Numbered from the stretch's first letter, positions 17,755-26,759 are shown. The stretch: 64,000 nucleotides of DNA from Armatimonadota bacterium (GCA_027451905.1 DAIDHV010000003.1:310001-374000), one strand, 5' to 3'. Notes: generated by a model from the letters alone, not told the origin. Numbers and translations are program-made.

Positions 17755-18279
17755 CTAACCGCTTTGACCCCTAAACTTCTTGCGCCTTTCCGAAGCAATT
17801 TCCAAAGCCTGTTTTTCTTCATCAGAAAGACCAATTTCACTTTTACTTGCAACGACTTGCTTGCAGTACACGCGACAGTCGTTTCGTCCCGCAAGACTCG
17901 AGAGGATATATCCGCTTCCATCATCATCGAGCAAGGCAAAGGCGAAACTTTGATTTCCTCCGATATCTGGGAACGCATCATATTTCACAACCCCCAGGTG
18001 ACGCTTGCTGTCTGCTGAAATCCCTTCGACTGAGGCAAGCCTTGATTTAATTTCGCTGATATCGGATTCTATTTTCATCTGATCACGTAGATGTTCATAG
18101 AGCAGAGTTTCGATGCGTTGACCTTCTGCTTCAGCAAAGAGTTTCTTCCATTTGGTTTGCAAATAATAGAGTCTTCTTGCGATCACTACCAGCAAAATAA
18201 TAAAGATAAGATTAAATCCCAGCAATAATGTAAGGAGTGAATCGTTATTGTGAGAAATTCCTTGCGGTAGCCAACTCAT
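17755..18279 (-). CDS. DUF4446 family membrane protein
   Basis: A 174-residue protein with one N-terminal transmembrane segment (about 15-35), a helical, probably coiled-coil stretch (about 40-85), then the DUF4446 core: HLGVVKYDAFPDIGGNQSFA, ALLDDDGSGYILSSLAGR and a Glu/Lys-rich end (LSDEEKQALEIA). No biochemical function is established for this family to my knowledge. Its start codon is separated by a single base from the divergent signal peptidase start, so neither gene has an intergenic promoter. A TATACT hexamer for this strand lies inside lepB at 18308-18313. Confidence 0.87.
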   Translation of the reverse strand: MSWLPQGISHNNDSLLTLLLGFNLIFIILLVVIARRLYYLQTKWKKLFAEAEGQRIETLLYEHLRDQMKIESDISEIKSRLASVEGISADSKRHLGVVKYDAFPDIGGNQSFAFALLDDDGSGYILSSLAGRNDCRVYCKQVVASKSEIGLSDEEKQALEIASERRKKFRGQSG

Positions 18280-18280
18280 T

Positions 18281-18772
18281 ATGAAAACGGAATCGCTTGA
18301 TAATGTGAGTATATCGGAGACGGAGCCAAAGGCTGCCGTTCAGGCGACCAAGTACCGGAAAGGAAGCTGGTTGGCACTCCTGCTATTCCTTGCCTTTGCG
18401 CTATTTATTGGCCTCAATTTCAATGTGGTTGTTGTTCAGGGCCCCTCCATGCTGCCCACTTTTCATACTGGTCAAAGGTTGACCGTCAGCCACGCCTACT
18501 GGCTTTTTGGGCCGATTCACGATAAAGACATTGTTGTATTTCGAGAAAAAGGCAAGAGCGACTATATTATTAAGAGAGTTTACAAAATGGCGGGCGAGAA
18601 AGTTGATTATGTCAATTCACCTCGCCGCTGGCGTCTAAGCCAAGGGGAGTTCACGGTTCCTGCCGGAGATATCTATGTTTTGGGAGACAATCGACAAAAA
18701 TCTGAAGATAGCCGCTATTTTGGTCCAGTGCCTCTAACTAATGTGATTGGAAAAGTGATTGTTTACCCATGA
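18281..18772 (+). CDS. lepB: Signal peptidase I
   Basis: A 163-residue membrane serine protease that removes Sec and Tat signal peptides. A single transmembrane segment (about 30-46) is followed by the catalytic Ser56 in VVQGPSMLPT and the general-base Lys98 in DYIIKRV, then the conserved GDNRQKSEDSR box near 148-158. The size matches the small Gram-positive-type enzymes. An in-frame GTG at 18305 is an alternative start. The stop overlaps the Nudix gene by 4 nt (ATGA). Confidence 0.93.
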   Translation: MKTESLDNVSISETEPKAAVQATKYRKGSWLALLLFLAFALFIGLNFNVVVVQGPSMLPTFHTGQRLTVSHAYWLFGPIHDKDIVVFREKGKSDYIIKRVYKMAGEKVDYVNSPRRWRLSQGEFTVPAGDIYVLGDNRQKSEDSRYFGPVPLTNVIGKVIVYP

Positions 18773-19275
18773 AGAACTGTTTTTGTGGCGATTACGGAAG
18801 GCAAAAACTCACTTTTTACCCCGCGCCGTTTAAGTCTCCGATTAGGGCGTTCATAGTTTTGCTGTTCGCTTGGATTGATGGCAAAGTCGTGATTTGTGAC
18901 ATTCAGGGACGAGGCTGGTGTGTGCCAAGCGGTCGAGTTGAGCCAGGAGAAGACAGCCTCACCGCGGTTCGAAGGGAAGCAAAAGAGGAAGCTGGCATTG
19001 AACTTGCCGACCTCCAATATATTGGCTGTTACCGAATTGAAGACCGAGGGGAAGTGAGATGGGGCGACTGCTTTGCGGCTCGGATCTGCAAATTTACGGA
19101 CATCGGCATACCCGAAGAAAGCAAAGGAAGAAAAGCGGTTTTGATAGAAGAGCTTCCCGAGCTTTACCATTATTGGAACGCAATGACGGAAAATGTCTTT
19201 CAGCATTCTCATTGCGTAGTCAAACGCCTTGAATCGGTCAAAGGACCGTGCGAGGCACCAGAAGGCGAACTGTAA
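18769..19275 (+). CDS. Nudix hydrolase
   Basis: A 168-residue hydrolase with a complete Nudix box at residues 55-77: Gly55, Glu61, Arg69-Glu70, Glu73-Glu74 and Gly76 are all in register. Members cleave nucleoside diphosphates linked to another group (for example oxidised nucleotides, ADP-ribose). The substrate is not predictable. The first residues (MKNCFCGDYG) contain two cysteines resembling half a zinc ribbon. It is translationally coupled to lepB by an ATGA overlap. Confidence 0.9.
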   Translation: MKNCFCGDYGRQKLTFYPAPFKSPIRAFIVLLFAWIDGKVVICDIQGRGWCVPSGRVEPGEDSLTAVRREAKEEAGIELADLQYIGCYRIEDRGEVRWGDCFAARICKFTDIGIPEESKGRKAVLIEELPELYHYWNAMTENVFQHSHCVVKRLESVKGPCEAPEGEL

Positions 19276-19306
19276 ACGCTCGACGCAGTATGGGCTCCCA
19301 GCGGTC

Positions 19307-19356
19307 CTACCCTTGGCCCTTTGAGATCAAGTTTTGAAGTGTAATCACAAGGGTAG
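19307..19356. repeat. Inverted repeat at the 3' ends of convergent nudix and thrB genes
   Basis: CTACCCTTG (19307-19315) and CAAGGGTAG (19348-19356) are perfect 9-bp inverted repeats with a 32-nt spacer. The right arm overlaps the last codons of thrB. It could act as a transcription end or stability hairpin for the convergent transcripts, but no clear T run follows on either strand. Confidence 0.4.
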
Positions 19357-20274
19357 CCGAGTGATTTTTGTTCCTTCCGAGGTTGCGTCAAGGATCCAAT
19401 ATCGAGACTCAATCTGGCTTCTGGCAAAGGCGTCTTTCATGGCTCGCCCAATTCGATCAAATTTCTGCTTGGTAAAAGCAATGATTCCGGGACCAGCTCC
19501 GCTTAAGGCTACGCAAAGGGCACCACTGCTAAGTGCCGCCTCTTTGGCTTGAATGGCGCCTGGAATTGCCGACATTCGGTAGGGTTCGTGGATGCGGTCA
19601 TTCATGGCTTGGGCTAGCAATCCATCTTCTCCTAACCTTAGCGCTTCGGAAACCAACATGGCTCTTCCGATGTTGAAAATTGCGTCTTCTTTAGAATATT
19701 GGGCTGGTAATGCGGCACGAGCGTCTTTGGTAAGGTAGTTAAACTGAGGCACGCAAACAACCGCCCGCATCGGCACATGGGGAATCCTTTTTGTTATAAC
19801 CCCTTTTTGGTCAGGAACCACAATAACAAATCCACCCAAAAGGGCAGGGGCTACGTTATCTCCGTGGCCCTCGTAGGCAACTGCTGCCTCTAAAATGGAT
19901 TCTAAGTTAATTTCAGAAGGGTCTAGCCCTTGGTCATGACGCTTAACTGCCTCCGAAAAAATCAATCCGGCAAGAATTGCAGTTGAACTTGAGCCAAGGC
20001 CGCTTGCACAAGGAATGTTATTGTGGCAAATGATCTTAAAATCATGGGGGCAAATCTTACCAAGTTGCTCGATCATGACCGTTGCCACCAGATGGTCTTG
20101 ATTCTTTGGCAATTGATCTTGTCCCTCACCATAGGTTTCGACAACCGGCCCGCCTCCAATTTCAGCACCATGAATGTGAAGTTCAAAGGTGTTCCATAGG
20201 TCCAAGGCAAGCCCCATGCAATCAAATCCAGGACCAAGATTGGCGGTTGTGGCAGGGATTCTGATTCTGATCAT
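19345..20274 (-). CDS. thrB: Homoserine kinase
   Basis: A 309-residue GHMP kinase that phosphorylates homoserine in threonine synthesis. The N-terminal PATTANLGPGFD (7-18) is typical of ThrB, GLGSSST at 92-98 is the ATP-binding GHMP motif 2, and ALSGAGPG near 255 is motif 3. It follows thrC with a 4-nt overlap (ATGA), so both enzymes of the homoserine-to-threonine branch are co-made. asd, acting earlier in the pathway, lies 12 kb away. Confidence 0.95.
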   Translation of the reverse strand: MIRIRIPATTANLGPGFDCMGLALDLWNTFELHIHGAEIGGGPVVETYGEGQDQLPKNQDHLVATVMIEQLGKICPHDFKIICHNNIPCASGLGSSSTAILAGLIFSEAVKRHDQGLDPSEINLESILEAAVAYEGHGDNVAPALLGGFVIVVPDQKGVITKRIPHVPMRAVVCVPQFNYLTKDARAALPAQYSKEDAIFNIGRAMLVSEALRLGEDGLLAQAMNDRIHEPYRMSAIPGAIQAKEAALSSGALCVALSGAGPGIIAFTKQKFDRIGRAMKDAFARSQIESRYWILDATSEGTKITRLPL

Positions 20275-21356
20275 GATCTTTGGCAGACCTCTAAGAAGGC
20301 ACTTGGGCTGGCTTCAATTTCATGAGATACAAAGGGAGAGTTCATCGCCGTTTCTGGGTCTTTGAGCCCATGACCTGTCAAGACGGCTACACACCGTTTG
20401 CCGGTGCAATCTAGCGTCTTGTGCCCAACTAATTTTCTAAGGCCGGCAAGTCCTGCCGCTGAGGAAGGTTCACAAAAAACGCCTTCCAACTTGGCAAGGG
20501 CTTGATAGGCATCTAAAATTTCTGCATCCGAGACGGCCAGCAGATGCCCATTCGATTCACGGATCGCATCCAAAGCCTGGGAGCCACGGGCCGGCTTTCC
20601 AATTCGGATTGCGGTAGCAATCGTTTCGGGATTATCCACCGGTCTGCCAAGAACCAAGGGAGCGGCACCTTCGGCCTGGGCGCCCACCAGTGTCGGTTTT
20701 TGGCACCAGCCAAGATCGTGTTGATCGCAAAACCCCGCCCAGTAAGCGGTGATATTGCCCGCGTTGCCGACCGGCAAAGCGAGGATTTCGGGAGGGGTGC
20801 CAAGTTGCTCGGTTACTTCCCAAGCGGCTGTCTTCTGGCCCTCAATTCGATCTTGATTCAGTGAGTTGACCATCGCAAGATCGGTTTGGGCAGCAATGCT
20901 CTTTACCATTTCTAAGGCTTGATCGAAGCTACCTTTGATGGAGACGATCACGGCGCCATAGGAGATGGCACCTGCAAGTTTGCCAAGGGCAACCTTACCG
21001 GCGGGAACAATGACGTAGCATTTCATCCCTGCTCTCGCCGCATAAGCGGCTGCGGAGGCAGCCGTATTTCCGGTGCTTGCACAGATCACCGAATGGGCGC
21101 CAGTTGCTTTTGCGGCGGTGATGGCTGCCGTCATCCCGCGATCTTTGAAGGAGCCGGTGGGGTTCAGTCCTTCGTATTTGGCATAAAGTTCACCAAGACC
21201 CCATTGCCTTGAGAGAGTTGGTAGGGGAATGAGGGGGGTGTTTCCTTCGCACAAGGAGACAAAAGGACCTGTTGCGCTCAAGCTTAACCGTCGGGAGTAC
21301 TTTGCAAGGAGGCCCTGGTAGCGATTGGCGTAACTCTGATTTTCTTCCATTTTCAT
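20271..21356 (-). CDS. thrC: Threonine synthase
   Basis: A 361-residue fold-type II PLP enzyme converting O-phosphohomoserine to threonine. The PLP lysine is Lys71 in PTGSFKDRGMT, followed by CASTGNTAASAAAYAARAG and the phosphate-binding PVGNAGNITAYWAG loop. The length fits the short class of threonine synthases. It heads a thrC-thrB operon. A second ATG two codons in is possible, and neither start has a clear Shine-Dalgarno sequence. Confidence 0.95.
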   Translation of the reverse strand: MKMEENQSYANRYQGLLAKYSRRLSLSATGPFVSLCEGNTPLIPLPTLSRQWGLGELYAKYEGLNPTGSFKDRGMTAAITAAKATGAHSVICASTGNTAASAAAYAARAGMKCYVIVPAGKVALGKLAGAISYGAVIVSIKGSFDQALEMVKSIAAQTDLAMVNSLNQDRIEGQKTAAWEVTEQLGTPPEILALPVGNAGNITAYWAGFCDQHDLGWCQKPTLVGAQAEGAAPLVLGRPVDNPETIATAIRIGKPARGSQALDAIRESNGHLLAVSDAEILDAYQALAKLEGVFCEPSSAAGLAGLRKLVGHKTLDCTGKRCVAVLTGHGLKDPETAMNSPFVSHEIEASPSAFLEVCQRS

Positions 21357-21418
21357 GAGATGGGGATGCTTAGAGACGTATCGGCATTGACGCCCTCAGT
21401 TAAGTATCGGCAAGAATT

Positions 21419-22225
21419 CTATTTTTTGACCTTTGCCCATGCGGCTTTGTCGGCAGCAAGAAGAGCAGGGGGCCAGTTGAGAGGTATTTGGGCTGGATAA
21501 GTTTTGCCGGAATCTTTGATAAGGTCTTCTATATGTTGAATTCGGTGGTTGTCGCTCGGGTGGTCGCTAGCAAATTCGGGGCCCGATGAACCCATTTTCT
21601 CGAACATTTTAAAGAGGTCAATCATTCCTTGGGGATTAAAACCAGCTTTTGTCATGGCTTTAAAGCCTCCTTCGTCGGCTTGTCCTTCGTCGCCTCTAGA
21701 GTACTGGAGCGTATACATTTCATTGGCCAAATCTGCCAGTTCGGTCCCGAAATAATTGACGTGCAGAAGGATCAACCCCAATGTAATAAAGATCTTTCTT
21801 TTCAGAACGTCAGATTCCATTTTTGCCCAGTGTTGACGCCGAACGTGGGTTAGCTCATGACCAATAACTCCTGCCAGTTCATCCTGGGTTTGCAGTTTGT
21901 CGAGGAGGCCGGTAAAGAAGAACATGGGGCCGCCAGGCAGCGCAAATGCGTTGACATCTTTGCTTTGAAGCACGGTAAAAGAAAAGTGCCAGGGCTCGCC
22001 TTTCGGAAAAGTTGCCACTATTTTAGCGGCAACTTGCTGAAGCAAGATCACTCGTGGGTCCGTATCGGGAAGAACCGGAAACTCTTTTCTGATCTTGGCT
22101 GCCGCTTCTTCTCCTAATTTGATCTGTTCTTTGACGCTTGGCTTAAAAACATCAGCCCTTGTCACAGGGACAATGCAAAAAAGGAGCACCAAAAAAATCG
22201 GACGAAACAGCTTCATGAACCTCAT
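21419..22225 (-). CDS. Exported M48-family zinc metallopeptidase
   Basis: A 268-residue protease with a signal peptide (about 1-24, hydrophobic FLVLLFCIVPVTRAD). The zinc motif HELTH is at 123-127, preceded by the substrate strand NAFALPGGPMFFFTG that is typical of periplasmic M48 enzymes (BepA/YfgC, LoiP). A downstream third ligand is probably the Glu in DEGQADEGGFKAM. The likely role is envelope protein quality control. An ATG three codons in (22216) is a possible start. It is divergent from the LacI regulator. Confidence 0.9.
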   Translation of the reverse strand: MRFMKLFRPIFLVLLFCIVPVTRADVFKPSVKEQIKLGEEAAAKIRKEFPVLPDTDPRVILLQQVAAKIVATFPKGEPWHFSFTVLQSKDVNAFALPGGPMFFFTGLLDKLQTQDELAGVIGHELTHVRRQHWAKMESDVLKRKIFITLGLILLHVNYFGTELADLANEMYTLQYSRGDEGQADEGGFKAMTKAGFNPQGMIDLFKMFEKMGSSGPEFASDHPSDNHRIQHIEDLIKDSGKTYPAQIPLNWPPALLAADKAAWAKVKK

Positions 22226-22372
22226 TTAGTTTAATCGAAAATCTAAGGACCACCAAGAAATCCAATTTTGGAAGGACGTCGATGGCGGTTGATTGCCACA
22301 TGCATTCTTTGTGAACCTAAGAAGGATAACCGAAGAATTTATTTATAAAAAAACTCTCAGGTTTGTTCTGAT

Positions 22373-22422
22373 ATGAACCGATTCATGTTACTATATAAAT
22401 CGGTTCATATGAACCGGTTTAT
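22373..22422. promoter_or_regulatory. Three LacI-type operator sites overlapping promoter and start of the lacI-like gene
   Basis: Three 14-bp near-palindromes of the same form, each with a central CG: ATGAACCGATTCAT (22373-22386), ATAAATCGGTTCAT (22395-22408) and ATGAACCGGTTTAT (22409-22422). Their centres are 22 and 14 bp apart. The inner halves of the last two make a perfect 16-bp palindrome (CGGTTCATATGAACCG, 22401-22416). The third site abuts the ATG at 22423. A TACTAT -10-like element (22389-22394) lies between sites one and two. A central-CG palindrome is typical of LacI-family operators, so autoregulation is the likely meaning. Confidence 0.75.
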
Positions 22423-23517
22423 ATGAAGAGTTCGAGAACAAGGCTCAAAGACGTTGCCGCCAAGTTAAACCTCTCTCCAGCATTGGTTTCGGGGGTTCTT
22501 AACAATCGGCCCCATATTTGGGCATCCGAAGAAACTTGCGCGCGGATTCTTGAAGTCGCACAAGAACTTAACTACTACCCAAGCGCGGCTGCGCAAGCCC
22601 TAAGCAGAGGAAAGACCGACCTCATTGTGTTTGTGTACAAGCGATTACCGGAGGCGGCTTACAGATTAGCCTATAGCGGACTTATGGACGCTCTGTCCTC
22701 TGAACTTCAAGGAGCGGGATATGATTTGACGGTTGCGAACTTTGCTACCCAAGAAGAAGTCATGGCCCATTTGCAAAAGCTCGCCTCCTCGCGGGGATGT
22801 GATGCGATCGTGCTCTGGGGAAGAGAAGAAGATACTGAGCCGCAGGCCAAGCTTCTAGAGGCCCTGAATATCCCCTTTGTTGTCAAAGGGAGGCATGAAG
22901 TAGTTCACCCACATTGGTATCAAGTCGATTTTGACCACGAATCCATGATGGCTCAGTGTTACCAGAGGCTGGTGGCTTTAGGTCACCAAAGAATTGCCTA
23001 CTTAGGATTTGAATCTGATGATGGTTTTGTCCAATGCTTGAAAAGTGGGTTTCTAAATTCAAGATCACGGCACCCTGTGGAAGCCGAAGAGTCACCATTG
23101 TTCTTTGCGGAGTTTGGAGACGAATTTGAACCTAATATTTGCAAAATTAGAGAGTGGCTGCATCTTAGCCCCAAATCACGTCCGACGGGGTTTGTGATTG
23201 GTGCTGGCAACAAAGCATGGCAAGCCCTTGAAGTTGGGTTAGCTGAAGTTGGACGAAAGCTAACCAACAAGCCTGGCGGATTTTCTGCTTCTGGAATTAC
23301 TTCTTCACCCTTTAACCTCATGTTTGGCGAGGCTGATGTGTATCAGGAAATAGAAATTGACAAGTTAGCAAGATTTGTAATTCCCGCCCTCGTTAGATCT
23401 TTGAACCACGAATCCGGGGACGAGAGGATCGTGCGGTTTCTTCCTAAGCTAAGCCAGGCCCGAACCCTTGCCATCAACGTCAAAAAGTCACTTCAGGAAG
23501 GAGAAGCAACGATATGA
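22423..23517 (+). CDS. LacI-family transcriptional regulator
   Basis: A 364-residue repressor/activator. The N-terminal helix-turn-helix (about 6-30, RLKDVAAKLNLSPALVSGVL) and hinge helix region (about 50-65, SAAAQALSRGKT) are typical, followed by a periplasmic-binding-protein-like sensor domain (about 70-345) with a LGHQRIAYLG segment. The effector is unknown. There is no Shine-Dalgarno sequence; the start codon directly follows an operator palindrome. Downstream lie a pilin-like gene, a small lipoprotein and a GH99-like gene on the same strand, which it may control together with itself. Confidence 0.92.
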   Translation: MKSSRTRLKDVAAKLNLSPALVSGVLNNRPHIWASEETCARILEVAQELNYYPSAAAQALSRGKTDLIVFVYKRLPEAAYRLAYSGLMDALSSELQGAGYDLTVANFATQEEVMAHLQKLASSRGCDAIVLWGREEDTEPQAKLLEALNIPFVVKGRHEVVHPHWYQVDFDHESMMAQCYQRLVALGHQRIAYLGFESDDGFVQCLKSGFLNSRSRHPVEAEESPLFFAEFGDEFEPNICKIREWLHLSPKSRPTGFVIGAGNKAWQALEVGLAEVGRKLTNKPGGFSASGITSSPFNLMFGEADVYQEIEIDKLARFVIPALVRSLNHESGDERIVRFLPKLSQARTLAINVKKSLQEGEATI

Positions 23518-23559
23518 TTCTCCTACCCGCTTGCCTCGGGCATTCACCGATTTCATTCA

Positions 23560-23573
23560 AGCGGAAAACCGCT
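23560..23573. repeat. Small hairpin between lacI-like and pilin-like genes
   Basis: AGCGG (23560-23564), AAAA loop, CCGCT (23569-23573), about 43 nt past the regulator stop. No T run follows. It may be a weak RNA-end hairpin. Confidence 0.3.
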
Positions 23574-23646
23574 AATCCTCGCCAATTTCTGCAATTTGGA
23601 ACCACGATGTTCCTTTTGCTTGACTCCAACGAAAGGAGATTAGATC

Positions 23647-24600
23647 ATGCCATCTCAAATCATAAAAACTAGAGCCTTCACGCTCATTGAACTTCTCGTC
23701 GTTATCGCGATCATTGCCATTTTGGCCGCGATTTTGTTCCCAGTTTTTGCCCAGGCTAAACTGGCTGCTAAGAAAACTGCTGATCTTTCTAACTTAAAAC
23801 AAATCGGATTGAGTGCCTTGATGTATTCCACCGATAATCAAGACTACTTTCCCCGCAACGATTACTTGATTCCGGGTCGACAAACTTGGGCGCCATTTTC
23901 TTATCGAGAGGCCCTTGCCCCCTATGAGAAAAATGGGATTGATAGTTATACTTGGCTTTCCACCAGTGGAAGCGTTGCACTTCCCTTAGCGGATGCAGGA
24001 ATCTGGCAGTCGCCGGATGTTCCTGATAATGACCACTACGATTACGGCGCCAATGAATTTGTGTTTCCGTCCGGCGCCACGTGGAATCAGTTTAATTACA
24101 GCGGTAATCCGGCCTATAAGGACCAAGATTCGGTAGGGAATCCAACCGGAGTTGCGCCAGTTCCGTCTGTCTCTCAGAGTCAGTTGCCGCGAGTGGCTTC
24201 GACATTAATGATTGTGAACCAAGGAGTTGATACCAATTACGGGGACGGCAATATTGTGCTTCAAAGCGGTGTCTATTGGTGGCAAGGTGGCGGTGCCGTC
24301 ATTAGCGGGGCCACGATCCCTCCAAATTGGGATGCGGATTCTGGAGTCCATGATTCTTATAGTGGAGACCTTAATGGCCTCGGCCCCTACTCATCGCTGC
24401 CTAGATTTAGATGGGCAGGACCTTCAACAAATGTCGTGTGGTCAGATGGGCATGCCAAAAGCGTTCACAAGGGCGCCCTTAGCTGGTGCATGTATATGTA
24501 CGTTCAAGGCGGAATTGTCGACCCCTATAGCTCGACTGCCTATGATGATAGCTGGGCTTTCCAGCCAGGAGCGGCGTGCGCCGGCTATTCTCAGAACTAG
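23647..24600 (+). CDS. Prepilin-type protein with large C-terminal domain (DUF1559-like)
   Basis: A 317-residue protein. The start [19 protein letters not shown] is a class III prepilin signal: cleavage before Phe, Glu at mature position 5, then a hydrophobic helix. [20 protein letters not shown] follows, and near the C-terminus [14 protein letters not shown], the H-x-G type motif of the DUF1559/pseudopilin-like proteins abundant in Planctomycetes and Armatimonadota. AAAGGAG lies about 7 nt upstream of the ATG. Sitting between a LacI regulator and a glycosidase it may be a surface or pseudopilus component used with glycan breakdown. That role is inference. Confidence 0.87.
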   Translation: MPSQIIKTRAFTLIELLVVIAIIAILAAILFPVFAQAKLAAKKTADLSNLKQIGLSALMYSTDNQDYFPRNDYLIPGRQTWAPFSYREALAPYEKNGIDSYTWLSTSGSVALPLADAGIWQSPDVPDNDHYDYGANEFVFPSGATWNQFNYSGNPAYKDQDSVGNPTGVAPVPSVSQSQLPRVASTLMIVNQGVDTNYGDGNIVLQSGVYWWQGGGAVISGATIPPNWDADSGVHDSYSGDLNGLGPYSSLPRFRWAGPSTNVVWSDGHAKSVHKGALSWCMYMYVQGGIVDPYSSTAYDDSWAFQPGAACAGYSQN

Positions 24601-24836
24601 CTGCTGTCTTGAGTCTTGGATTGCTTTTGTCTATGGCAGGCTGTGGCAGTTCTGCATCTTCTCAGCAGGGATTGGTCAAGCCAGGAAGCGGAGTTGCCCT
24701 CAACCCAAGCGGTAAGCCGCAATCACAGGCAGAGGCCAATTATCAGAGCGCGGTACAAAACGCGGGCAGTCAGATGAACGCGCAAAGAGCTAAAGATGCG
24801 GCAGCGATGCAAGCGGCAAGGAACAAAGGGTCTTAG
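24576..24836 (+). CDS. Small lipoprotein
   Basis: An 86-residue protein starting at GTG 24576, inside the end of the pilin-like gene (25-nt overlap). AGGAG lies 6 nt upstream, which supports this start. The N-terminal [12 protein letters not shown] ends in a lipobox (MAGC), so the mature protein should be a lipid-anchored peptide of about 62 residues, rich in Ser, Gln and Ala, without recognisable domain. Overlap and shared strand show translation coupled to the pilin-like gene. Confidence 0.72.
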   Translation: MRRLFSELAAVLSLGLLLSMAGCGSSASSQQGLVKPGSGVALNPSGKPQSQAEANYQSAVQNAGSQMNAQRAKDAAAMQAARNKGS

Positions 24837-24914
24837 CAAGACTAGAATCGGAAGTAGCAAGGGGTAAGCGATGGGATTCTTACCCTCTGCTGCAAATGGA
24901 AGAGGGTTTATCAA

Positions 24915-26105
24915 TTGATAGGTTCGATCGTGATGTTTGTAGGGCAGGAGCCTTCGTTCTCCCGCCCACTTGTTTTTGCTCATGACATGGCTTGGTTCCA
25001 ATCCAAACCATATGGGGGCAAATGGGGCTGGCATTGGACGATGGGGAAGATGAATCCCAGCAAAACAGATGCCACTGGGCAGCCCATGATTGCAGCCCAT
25101 TACCATCCTTTGATCGGGCCCTATGATTCTGCGAGTCCTCAGGTGCTGGCGTGCCAAGCCTTGCAGATGAAACTAGCGGGACTCAGCGGAGTTTTTATTG
25201 ACTGGTATGGAACCCAGAACCTGTACGATTATCAGAAGATCAATAGAAACACGAAGCTGATGATGGACGCATGTGACCGCATTCACTTGCGGTATGCCAT
25301 TGTTCTGGAAGATCAAATAGCCTCCGCGCTAAAAAGCCACAAAGTTTGCACACCTCAGACGTTTGCAACTGATTCCATGCTTTATCTGAAGTCCCACTTC
25401 TTTAATCGAAGAGGATATTTAGAAGAGAGCGGCAAACCGGTTTTACTGATTTTTGGGCCCCAGTACTTTTCTGATCAACAGACTCGGAAGTATTTTGGCA
25501 AAGACACCGCTTTGATAACCTTGCTCTCAAAAAAGGGATCAGCAATCGGAGCCTTTGATTGGCCGGCCCCTCAGGTGGGAGACCAAGGCAGCTGGCAGAA
25601 GGTGTCTGACTTTTATAATCGGGCTGCAGGCAACACAAAGTGGATTCCAGTGATCTATCCACGCTTTCATGACTATTATCAGCAGGCCGGAGTTGGGAGC
25701 AGCTACGGAAGAATCCATGGGGATGGCGGCAAAACTTTTCAGAAAACCCTAGACCTTGCCCTGCATTCCGGAGCCAATTTTGCCCAAATCGCAACTTGGA
25801 ATGACTGGGGTGAAGGCACCCAAATTGAACCGTCCGTTGAAGAAGGCTACAAGTTTTTGACAATTCTGGCTAAGAAACTTCGGCCCGAGCTTTGGAAATC
25901 AATGAAGAAAGAATCGGTTTTAAAGATTCCGGCAAGAATCCTTTTTGATCAGCAGAAGGCAGATGGACTAGTAAGCAACCATGCAAAACAATCTATACTT
26001 CAATTGCTTAACTTTGCCTACCGAGACACCAGCGAAGGGAAGTATCTAAGGGCACTTCGGTTTATCAACAGGGTCGAAAACCAGCTGAAATTGAATGGGC
26101 ACTGA
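24915..26105 (+). CDS. Glycoside hydrolase family 71/99-like protein
   Basis: A 396-residue protein. Early YGGKWGWHWTMGKMNP and later GVFIDWYG, ATWNDWGEGTQIEPS and YKFLTIL match the GH99-like (endo-alpha-mannosidase/mannanase) TIM barrel; the WNDWGEGT motif with its Glu pair is the best landmark. No signal peptide is obvious on this start, though a short hydrophobic start (IGSIVMFVG) exists. TTG 24915 is chosen because GGAAGAGGG (24898-24906) lies 8 nt upstream; ATG 24933 is the alternative. It ends the LacI locus. Confidence 0.78.
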   Translation: MIGSIVMFVGQEPSFSRPLVFAHDMAWFQSKPYGGKWGWHWTMGKMNPSKTDATGQPMIAAHYHPLIGPYDSASPQVLACQALQMKLAGLSGVFIDWYGTQNLYDYQKINRNTKLMMDACDRIHLRYAIVLEDQIASALKSHKVCTPQTFATDSMLYLKSHFFNRRGYLEESGKPVLLIFGPQYFSDQQTRKYFGKDTALITLLSKKGSAIGAFDWPAPQVGDQGSWQKVSDFYNRAAGNTKWIPVIYPRFHDYYQQAGVGSSYGRIHGDGGKTFQKTLDLALHSGANFAQIATWNDWGEGTQIEPSVEEGYKFLTILAKKLRPELWKSMKKESVLKIPARILFDQQKADGLVSNHAKQSILQLLNFAYRDTSEGKYLRALRFINRVENQLKLNGH

Positions 26106-26148
26106 TAAGTGGAGATCCAATCACCCTCCGAGCCAAGCGCATCTAGAT

Positions 26149-26724
26149 TTAATCAGAAGCTAGTTTTCTGAAGGATGCAATCGAGTAGGTTGCGGTGGCA
26201 GGAATTGAGCTTTCCAGGGCTTCTTCCGTATCCCAGAACGCCATTCCAATGACCTCTTCATCCAGGTTGAGGGTTTGACCATACAGCCAGCCCCTCAATC
26301 CTGGGATCGGAGCCAGTTCCTCAAAAACAATTTCATAGTCCGACATGAGCAGTTCGGCGGCACCGGGATCAGCAATCCTAACGCTGTAGGATGCAATGGA
26401 GCCACTGGCTGCCTCATGGGGCATGAGTCCACTTGATTTGGCAACGCGGATTGGCTTCATATCCGGCGGCTGGGTGAGCCCTTTCATTCCCGTATCGAAA
26501 ATGACCTTGGAAATTGCGGATATGAACTCGGAAACATTAGATTCCTTGCTAAGCTCGGTCAAGGCAAGATAGTGGCCATTATTTTCTAGGCTCTTCCAAA
26601 TACTCATTCCTAAGATGGATCCATCCGAGCGTAGGGGTGCTAACGCCTTCCTGATCAGCTTGCGTTGAGCAGCTTCTTGGTTTGCGGCGATGCGCAATTC
26701 GGCAAAGATGAGTATTGAGAACAT
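26149..26724 (-). CDS. Protein with dimeric alpha/beta-barrel (monooxygenase-like) features
   Basis: A 191-residue protein read from ATG 26724 (MFSILIFAELRIAANQEA). The strand-helix-strand pattern at 1-75 (FSILIFAELRI, helix, GILGMSIWKSL, GHYLALTELSK) is like ABM-type dimeric alpha-beta barrels. The rest looks like a second, similar module ending GMAFWDTEEALESS. No catalytic motif is recognised, so function is open. A longer reading to 26838 would add 38 residues that look unlike the family. It is convergent with the glycosidase gene and divergent from the pilin operon. Confidence 0.6.
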   Translation of the reverse strand: MFSILIFAELRIAANQEAAQRKLIRKALAPLRSDGSILGMSIWKSLENNGHYLALTELSKESNVSEFISAISKVIFDTGMKGLTQPPDMKPIRVAKSSGLMPHEAASGSIASYSVRIADPGAAELLMSDYEIVFEELAPIPGLRGWLYGQTLNLDEEVIGMAFWDTEEALESSIPATATYSIASFRKLASD

Positions 26725-26759
26725 ATGAACTGATTTTAGAGAATATCGAGGAAAAATTG

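Noticed and set aside
23560-23573. AGCGG-AAAA-CCGCT as a further LacI operator
   Set aside because: It lacks the central CG and the TGAAC half-site seen in the real sites.
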